The position numbers and the translations under genes are program-made. Positions 23,622 to 27,826 of a stretch of DNA of 27,826 bases are shown here, one piece after another. The first letter of the stretch is position 1. The number at the start of each line of letters is the position of its first letter. The DNA is from DASPKX01 sp035627835. Its GTDB lineage: Bacteria; Verrucomicrobiota; Verrucomicrobiia; Limisphaerales; SXQI01. The notes beneath the pieces are model-generated. The model did no database searches and was not told where the DNA came from. It was given only the letters and a program-made list of their open reading frames with translations. The stretch covers positions 1 through 27,826 of the forward strand of contig DASPKX010000032.1 of NCBI GenBank assembly GCA_035627835.1, given 5' to 3'.

Positions 23622-24201
23622 GCTTCACCCCTTCTGTGACATGCCGGCAGGACATCGTCGCCCCGCTAATGTTGTAAATATCGGAGTTGAGCCTGAGAGT
23701 GGAATCCGCGCGTTTCCCTTTGAATTGCGCGCGCCACCTTTTTCCGCGGACCTCGCTCCCATGGCTCTCGCGGTATTCGAGAATTTCCACCTGGCCAACG
23801 TGACCCTCGGGCAGAATGGAAACGGCGTAATCAATTAGCTCATGCTTTCCGACGACGGAATCCAAAGCGAGCGTTCCCAAAAGGCGCTCACCTTCGAAAA
23901 GAAATATGAATTCAACGTGAGTGGCGCGAGCTTTGCCGCTGCCGCCGACATTCACGGGGACTCTGATCGATTCGGTTCTATCCGCGGAGGGGAAGGTCAG
24001 TTTCCGCAGCTCTTCAAAAGAAAGATACTTTTCCGCCCGAATGCCTGGGGCGGTGAAGAGCAGCCCAGCGATAAACAGGGCAAGCGCGCACAGAGAGCGC
24101 GCCTGCCCTGACACTTGCAGGAGGAAAACGAAGAAAGAGCTGGCGCGCCCCGGTAAATCGGCGCGACTTAAATGCGATATCTGATCCAGCTCCTTGCGCA
24201 T
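23539..24201 (-). CDS. FMN-binding domain protein, probable ApbE substrate
   Basis: 220 residues; an FMN_bind-type domain occupies about 75-200. The flavinylation-like motif ISGATMS (S179-S184) is followed by CRHVTEGVKHVL, typical of these domains. In the NqrC/RnfG-type motif the acidic residue sits three before the Ser; here it is Tyr176, with Asp174 further upstream, and the acceptor position is Ser184 rather than the more usual Thr. A hydrophobic signal segment lies at 36-56 (SLCALALFIAGLLFTAPGIRA), preceded by an unusually long N-terminus; a GTG at 24114 would give a more ordinary signal peptide. Overlap with apbE indicates a functional pair. It follows the porin gene by 5 bases. Confidence 0.85.
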   Translation of the reverse strand: MRKELDQISHLSRADLPGRASSFFVFLLQVSGQARSLCALALFIAGLLFTAPGIRAEKYLSFEELRKLTFPSADRTESIRVPVNVGGSGKARATHVEFIFLFEGERLLGTLALDSVVGKHELIDYAVSILPEGHVGQVEILEYRESHGSEVRGKRWRAQFKGKRADSTLRLNSDIYNISGATMSCRHVTEGVKHVLSLYEGKLVREHLAARKLRAQAAGK

Positions 24202-24206
24202 ACGCC

Positions 24207-25520
24207 TTAAAAGAACACGCCCGCGCCCAACTGGAAGTAATCCTGGTCGGAGCCGCGGCGCTCGGTGACAGTGCTGCCGTTGAGGTTCTTCCGGTAATCG
24301 CCCTTCACAACAAAGTTGGAGTTCAGGAAGTAGGCCAAACCAATGGTGAGGAAGTCTTTGTTGGCCGTGCCATCATCAATCTCCACGGAGCCTGGCATGA
24401 GGCCGGATTGCGTGGTGATCTGGCTGTATCGAACGAATGGAACCAAATCCATTTCAGCGCTGCGGCCTTCCTTCCAGTTCTCCGGCCAGAAATGGTAAGC
24501 GGCCTCGGTGTACCAGCCATACATTTGGTCGCCCACATCGTCGTTGAGAGCGGCGTTGTTGTTGACGAGCAGGTTCTGCGGATCGCCGATGTGCCAGTAG
24601 GCGAAATCGCCTCGAAGCTCGAGGCCGGTGTTTGCCACCTTGTAAATGGCTTCAATGTCGAACAGCGCCAGGTCCGATCGGCTGTTGTTCAGGCCGCGCG
24701 TGGTGGTGTAGTAGAAGGATGTGCTCGCATCCAACCCTGGCAAACCGTTGTAGGAAAGGCGGCCGGAGTAAGCCAGGTTGTTCTCGTCTGACGCGCGAAT
24801 GCGTGGGCGCGCGCCGCGCATGCCGCCGCGAGCGGTCACGCCAGGGGCTGTCGGATCGCTGCCGGAGTAATCTTCCAGGCCTGTTGAGACCATCAGTTGG
24901 TAATTGAGGCCTTCAACGATGGAGCCCCAGACGCCCATGCTTGGCTCAAACCAGGTGCTCGGGATGATCTCGCGATACAGCTCCGGGCGCTCCGTGGAGT
25001 AGAACACCGTGGGCTCATGGAACTTGTTGATGCGGCCAACGGGAACGAGGTCGATGCCGAGTGAGCGGATGTTGAAATGCTCGTTCAGCAGAATGTCCAC
25101 ATAGAACTGCTCCAGCTCGAGTTCCCCATCAAAACGGCTGCGGCCGGTGAGGCCGGCGACTTCGTCCATGGCGCCATGCTCGAGTTCCAGCTCGGAGTTG
25201 AACACCAGCCAGTCGTTGATCTGGTAGCTTGGGGTGAGCACGAACCGGTGCGGGTCGAACGTGTTCGCCCCTGCTTGCGGGAAGCGGTACTTGGCCTCGC
25301 CGTAAAAGCCGAACTTCAAGCCGCCGCTTTTGAAGAGCGAATCGCCCATCAGGCTCTTGGTTTCGGGATCGACTTTAGGGCCTTCTTTAATCGTCTCCAG
25401 CTCTTCCTGGAGCTTTTTGACGGTTTTCTGCAGCTCGGCCAATTGGGCGGCCTGGTCCTGCCCAGACGCTCCGAGCGCTAAAGCGCTAGCTGCCAGAGAT
25501 GAGAGAACAAGATGTTTCAT
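24207..25520 (-). CDS. Outer-membrane porin with N-terminal coiled coil
   Basis: 437 residues. Signal peptide MKHLVLSSLAASALALGASG, then a coiled coil (23-47, AQLAELQKTVKKLQEELETI) as in trimeric porins that contact peptidoglycan or periplasmic partners. The remainder is an alternating beta-barrel pattern ending in GAGVFF, the C-terminal aromatic of outer-membrane proteins. It resembles phosphate-selective porin O/P family members, but the solute cannot be told. It is first after two Fur-box-like palindromes, so metal-responsive expression is likely. No Shine-Dalgarno sequence precedes the ATG; if the -35/-10 pair proposed at 25527-25555 is right, the message would be almost leaderless. Confidence 0.85.
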   Translation of the reverse strand: MKHLVLSSLAASALALGASGQDQAAQLAELQKTVKKLQEELETIKEGPKVDPETKSLMGDSLFKSGGLKFGFYGEAKYRFPQAGANTFDPHRFVLTPSYQINDWLVFNSELELEHGAMDEVAGLTGRSRFDGELELEQFYVDILLNEHFNIRSLGIDLVPVGRINKFHEPTVFYSTERPELYREIIPSTWFEPSMGVWGSIVEGLNYQLMVSTGLEDYSGSDPTAPGVTARGGMRGARPRIRASDENNLAYSGRLSYNGLPGLDASTSFYYTTTRGLNNSRSDLALFDIEAIYKVANTGLELRGDFAYWHIGDPQNLLVNNNAALNDDVGDQMYGWYTEAAYHFWPENWKEGRSAEMDLVPFVRYSQITTQSGLMPGSVEIDDGTANKDFLTIGLAYFLNSNFVVKGDYRKNLNGSTVTERRGSDQDYFQLGAGVFF

Positions 25521-25526
25521 TAGGTT

Positions 25527-25555
25527 TTAATGGTGAGACTGAGTCTCAGGTTCAA
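25527..25555 (-). promoter_or_regulatory. Candidate promoter of the porin-FMN-ApbE genes
   Basis: On the minus strand TTGAAC (25555-25550) is followed by exactly 17 bases and CATTAA (25532-25527). The spacer is entirely occupied by the first palindrome, an arrangement expected for a repressor that blocks polymerase. The -10 is a weak match. Confidence 0.5.
25534..25548. promoter_or_regulatory. Fur-box-like operator 1 (perfect 7-1-7 palindrome)
   Basis: TGAGACT-G-AGTCTCA, a perfect 7-1-7 inverted repeat with the architecture of the Fur box TGATAAT-N-ATTATCA and sharing the outer TGA...TCA. It lies in front of the porin gene, in the same gene group as a fur-family gene. Confidence 0.7.
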
Positions 25556-25564
25556 TAGAGATAT

Positions 25565-25579
25565 TGAGACCGAGTCTCA
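25565..25579. promoter_or_regulatory. Fur-box-like operator 2
   Basis: TGAGACC-G-AGTCTCA, the same 7-1-7 site with one mismatched pair. Centre-to-centre distance to operator 1 is 31 bases, about three helical turns, which places both sites on the same face of the DNA. Confidence 0.68.
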
Positions 25580-25589
25580 CGCGCAACGC

Positions 25590-26021
25590 TTATTTTGCCC
25601 ACTTCTGACCCGCTATGATATGCCACCCCAAGACAAATGGGAGCAGGAAGCCGGTGGTGATATGTATGCTGGCGTGCAGGTGCTGGGCATTGGAGTAGTA
25701 AAGGCCAATGGCCGTGACGAACAGCAGCACGAATCCGAGCACCATCAGAGCCCCCGAAAGCCGGTTGGCCTTCATCCTCCAACCGCCAGGGATATGCAGG
25801 GCGCAAAGATAGCCGAATTGCGCGGCTAAAACGGGGGTCAGCGCACCGTGCAAGGCACGAACCATGCCGTTCCATTGGGGCGGCTCGATGCCGTCTTCCC
25901 GTAGTTCGTGAACGCGCCAGAGGCCGATGCCAGTCGCAAGCTCCACGGCAAAGACGATGCCGAAGAATATGAGAAACCCCCTGCGCAGCCTTGTGGGCCG
26001 CGTGCTCCCGTTGGCAGCCAT
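25590..26021 (-). CDS. Four-helix His-rich membrane protein (b-type cytochrome-like)
   Basis: 143 residues with four predicted membrane helices (about 15-35, 57-77, 88-109, 117-137). Histidines lie in or at the ends of helices 2 and 4: H58 and H76 (18 apart), H120 and H134 (14 apart), plus H114 and H116 before helix 4. This is the pattern of a two-heme membrane cytochrome b, similar to the DUF4405 group. Its start ATG overlaps the fur stop (TAATG), so it is translationally coupled to fur. Position before the porin, FMN-binding and ApbE genes suggests it passes electrons from the quinone pool to a flavinylated envelope protein. Cytochrome identity is inferred from pattern only. Confidence 0.7.
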   Translation of the reverse strand: MAANGSTRPTRLRRGFLIFFGIVFAVELATGIGLWRVHELREDGIEPPQWNGMVRALHGALTPVLAAQFGYLCALHIPGGWRMKANRLSGALMVLGFVLLFVTAIGLYYSNAQHLHASIHITTGFLLPFVLGWHIIAGQKWAK

Positions 26022-26494
26022 TAGCAGGTCCGCTTTTTGCAGGCGCCGAGTTTTTTAAGCTCGTCGCAGGAAGCGGTGATTTGCAGGCGCTGGGTCTTGA
26101 TGGAAAAGCCGAGCTTGTTGGTGATCTCGTTTTCGATCTGCTCGATCTTATCGCTTTCGAATTCCACGATCTTCTCGCAGTCGTTGCAGATGATGTGGTT
26201 GTGATTCGGGTGATCGCAATAATTTGGATCGTAGTATTTGAAATCCTTCCCGAAATCCATTTCACGCACGAGGCCGCTCTCGGTGAGGAGGGGCAAGGTG
26301 CGGTAAACGGTGGCGCGGGAGATCGTCTGGTCGCGTTGGCGCGACCAATCGAGCAGTTCCTCGGCAGTGAAATGCTTCTCAGTGCCAAAGACAACATCCA
26401 CGATCGTCTCGCGTTGGGCGGTGATGCGGAGGTTTTTGTGAGCGAGAAAAGCCATGAACTTTTCTTTAGCGTTCTCGCGGGCGCTGACCGGCAT
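26021..26494 (-). CDS. Fur-family metal-responsive repressor
   Basis: 157 residues from ATG 26494, chosen because GGTG precedes it (26497-26500) and the protein starts as Fur does; a TTG at 26524 would add ten residues. The winged helix has NLRITAQRE (21-29) and recognition helix ISRATVYRTLPLL (58-70). The metal-binding region is C93-D-H95-PN-H98-N-H100, and CNDC (103-106) is the first structural zinc pair. The second pair is unusual: C143, C152 and C157 instead of a tight CXXC. Iron, zinc and peroxide sensors of the family cannot be separated by sequence alone. It diverges from the beta-propeller gene and overlaps the cytochrome-like gene by one base. Confidence 0.93.
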   Translation of the reverse strand: MPVSARENAKEKFMAFLAHKNLRITAQRETIVDVVFGTEKHFTAEELLDWSRQRDQTISRATVYRTLPLLTESGLVREMDFGKDFKYYDPNYCDHPNHNHIICNDCEKIVEFESDKIEQIENEITNKLGFSIKTQRLQITASCDELKKLGACKKRTC

Positions 26495-26592
26495 ATCACC
26501 AAGTATATTTCTGAAGAACCCCAAGTCAACGAAAGGCGGAGGAAGCGGGCTGGCTTATTTTTGCCGTTATCATATCTTTCGGCAACCGGCAT
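26495..26592. promoter_or_regulatory. Divergent promoter region with an inverted repeat
   Basis: 98 bases between fur (minus) and the beta-propeller gene (plus). TTGCCG (26561-26566) pairs with CGGCAA (26580-26585) across 13 bases containing ATCATATCTTT. No full 7-1-7 Fur box is seen, so autoregulation of fur is not evident. Promoters are not assigned with confidence. Confidence 0.4.
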
Positions 26593-27826
26593 ATGAGACT
26601 CGTCCCGCGTTTCGGCTGCTTTTTGGCAACCATCGGTTGCGTTTTCGCCCTTTCGGCTGCTGACCCAGTCCTGATCTCGCCACCTCCCGCTCTTGCGCCA
26701 GCCGCGGCGGGGCCGACTTTCGGGATGCAAATCTCCCCGGACGGTCGTTTCGTGCTGTTCACCAGCGCGGATCCCACCCTGACCACGAATCGCACGAGTG
26801 GAAAGCATCTCGACCTGTACCTTCAAGATCGTCTGACGGGGGATGTGGAGTTGATCAGCACGAGCAGCTCGGGAACTGGCGGGGCCAATTCGAGCATTGA
26901 GCAGGCCTTCATGAGCGATGATGGACGGTTCATTGTTTTCGAGACGACTGCCACGAATATCACGGGGGTTGAAGCGATGAACTTTCCCACTCTCGATGTG
27001 TTCCTGCGCGACCGGGTCGACGGAGCCACGATGCTGGTGAGCAAAGGGACGGACGGGAAAACGGCCCGTGGCAACTCCAGGGAATCGCGGATTTCGCGGG
27101 ACGGGGCTGTCATTGTGTTCAATTCGGATGCCTCTGGCTTGGTCGCTGGAGATAACAACACCGCGCCAGACATCTATGCGTATCACACCGCGACCAAGCA
27201 ATTGGAGCGCGTCACCGTCCCGATCAAGGGCTTGCCCACGAGCATCAACGGCGTCGCGCTGAGCGCCAATGGCCGGATGGTGGCGTTCTCCGGGAGCGGA
27301 ACGAACATGTTCACGGGCCAATCCACCTTTAGCGCGGAAATTTATGCGCGCGATCTGGTGGATAAAAAAACATATTTGGTGAGCACAAATGCGCGGGCTG
27401 TTTTGGGCAGCAGCCCGACCGAGACGCTGACAACCGACTCGGCCGTCGTCTCCGAAGATGGGGCACGAATCTATTTCCGCGCCCAGACCACCACGAAGAA
27501 GCCGCAGATCTTGTTGTGGGAGAGGGACACGGGAATAGCGCGCCGTGTTGGCGACGTTGATGCATCGGAAACTCTGCGGATTGCGTGCATCCGCAACCCA
27601 CAGGACGGGAGTGAGACGCTGGCGTATGTGGCCACGAATCGTTTGCTTGTGCACAAGATCGGGGCCGAGCCGATCGTCTTGACTACATGGACCAACACGG
27701 GTGTGGCCGCCAACGTGGCGCGGGTGTTCAATCCGATCCTGAGCGCGAATGGAGATGTGGTCACTTTCCTCAGCAATTACGCGCACCGGGAAGGCACCAA
27801 TGGGCCTGCTGGTTTTCATATCAGCC
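26593..27826 (+). CDS. Secreted PD40/TolB-like beta-propeller protein (3' end outside window)
   Basis: Open from ATG 26593 to the right edge, 411 codons with no stop. Signal peptide MRLVPRFGCFLATIGCVFAL, cleavage near SAA. It then shows repeated blades of the PD40/WD40-like type: ISPDGRFVLFTS, MSDDGRFIVFET, ISRDGAVIVFNS, LSANGRMVAFSG and LSANGDVVTFLS, each preceded by a linker such as DLYLQDRLTGDVELIST. This is the TolB-like propeller pattern common in secreted verrucomicrobial proteins; the missing C-terminus may carry further domains. No enzymatic motif is visible. It diverges from fur. The start has no strong Shine-Dalgarno sequence. Confidence 0.85.
   Translation, partial: MRLVPRFGCFLATIGCVFALSAADPVLISPPPALAPAAAGPTFGMQISPDGRFVLFTSADPTLTTNRTSGKHLDLYLQDRLTGDVELISTSSSGTGGANSSIEQAFMSDDGRFIVFETTATNITGVEAMNFPTLDVFLRDRVDGATMLVSKGTDGKTARGNSRESRISRDGAVIVFNSDASGLVAGDNNTAPDIYAYHTATKQLERVTVPIKGLPTSINGVALSANGRMVAFSGSGTNMFTGQSTFSAEIYARDLVDKKTYLVSTNARAVLGSSPTETLTTDSAVVSEDGARIYFRAQTTTKKPQILLWERDTGIARRVGDVDASETLRIACIRNPQDGSETLAYVATNRLLVHKIGAEPIVLTTWTNTGVAANVARVFNPILSANGDVVTFLSNYAHREGTNGPAGFHIS

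Noticed and set aside
26594..26600. TGAGACT half-site at the start codon of the beta-propeller gene
   Set aside because: The second half is GTCCCGC, not AGTCTCA, and the bases are part of the start codon region; probably chance.
25552..27819. A very long open frame on the minus strand (about 755 codons) across fur and the beta-propeller gene
   Set aside because: It overlaps recognised genes in other frames, has no domain or signal, and is explained by GC-biased third codon positions.

Overview
The window looks like a chromosomal segment from a Verrucomicrobiota bacterium, possibly of the Pedosphaerales/Limisphaerales type. The evidence is indirect. It has an adjacent DUF1501 / DUF1549-DUF1553 / c-type-cytochrome-WD40 gene set, a tandem pair of prepilin-like H-X9-DG proteins, a large PA14-like secreted protein with a terminal FFRVR motif, and few strong Shine-Dalgarno sites. 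No rRNA, tRNA, CRISPR array or phage gene was seen.

Region 1 (1-6358, + strand) is a compact SUF iron-sulfur assembly operon: the end of sufB, then sufC, sufD, a SufU-type protein, SufT, a ferredoxin, SufS, a small two-domain protein (Cys-rich domain plus a rhodanese-like domain lacking the catalytic cysteine), and a NifU/IscU-type scaffold. Genes are separated by a few bases or overlap. SufBCD form the scaffold/ATPase, SufS supplies sulfur, SufU probably accepts it, and the NifU-like protein is a possible second scaffold or carrier.

Region 2 (6359-9437) starts with an intergenic region built of inverted repeats, with a 167-bp MITE-like palindrome inserted into a repeat copy. Next come a sigma-54-dependent response regulator, a good -24/-12 promoter candidate, and a secreted Pro-Glu-Arg/Lys repeat protein ending in a strong terminator. 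Region 3 (9438-14323) holds a large secreted PA14-like protein on the minus strand, diverging from two tandem degenerate prepilins.

Region 4 (14392-21515, minus) is a three-gene operon: a Tat-exported DUF1501 protein, a DUF1549/DUF1553 cytochrome-like protein, and a PSCyt1-type cytochrome-WD40-PPC protein whose last residues and stop codon are encoded by a dispersed intergenic repeat.

Region 5 (21798-26494, minus) is the most system-like part: fur, a four-helix His-rich membrane protein (b-type cytochrome-like), a porin, an FMN-binding-domain protein, ApbE flavin transferase and a TPR protein. Two 7-1-7 palindromes of Fur-box architecture sit in front of the porin gene, 31 bp centre to centre, one of them exactly filling the spacer of a candidate promoter. 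I read this as a metal-responsive envelope redox module with a covalently flavinylated protein; that is inference. A secreted beta-propeller-like gene (26593 onward, +) diverges from fur and runs off the right edge.

A recurrent feature is a five-copy dispersed repeat built on CGCAGATT units. Three copies lie at or just after stop codons in the same sense as the gene, and two have an inverted partner nearby.
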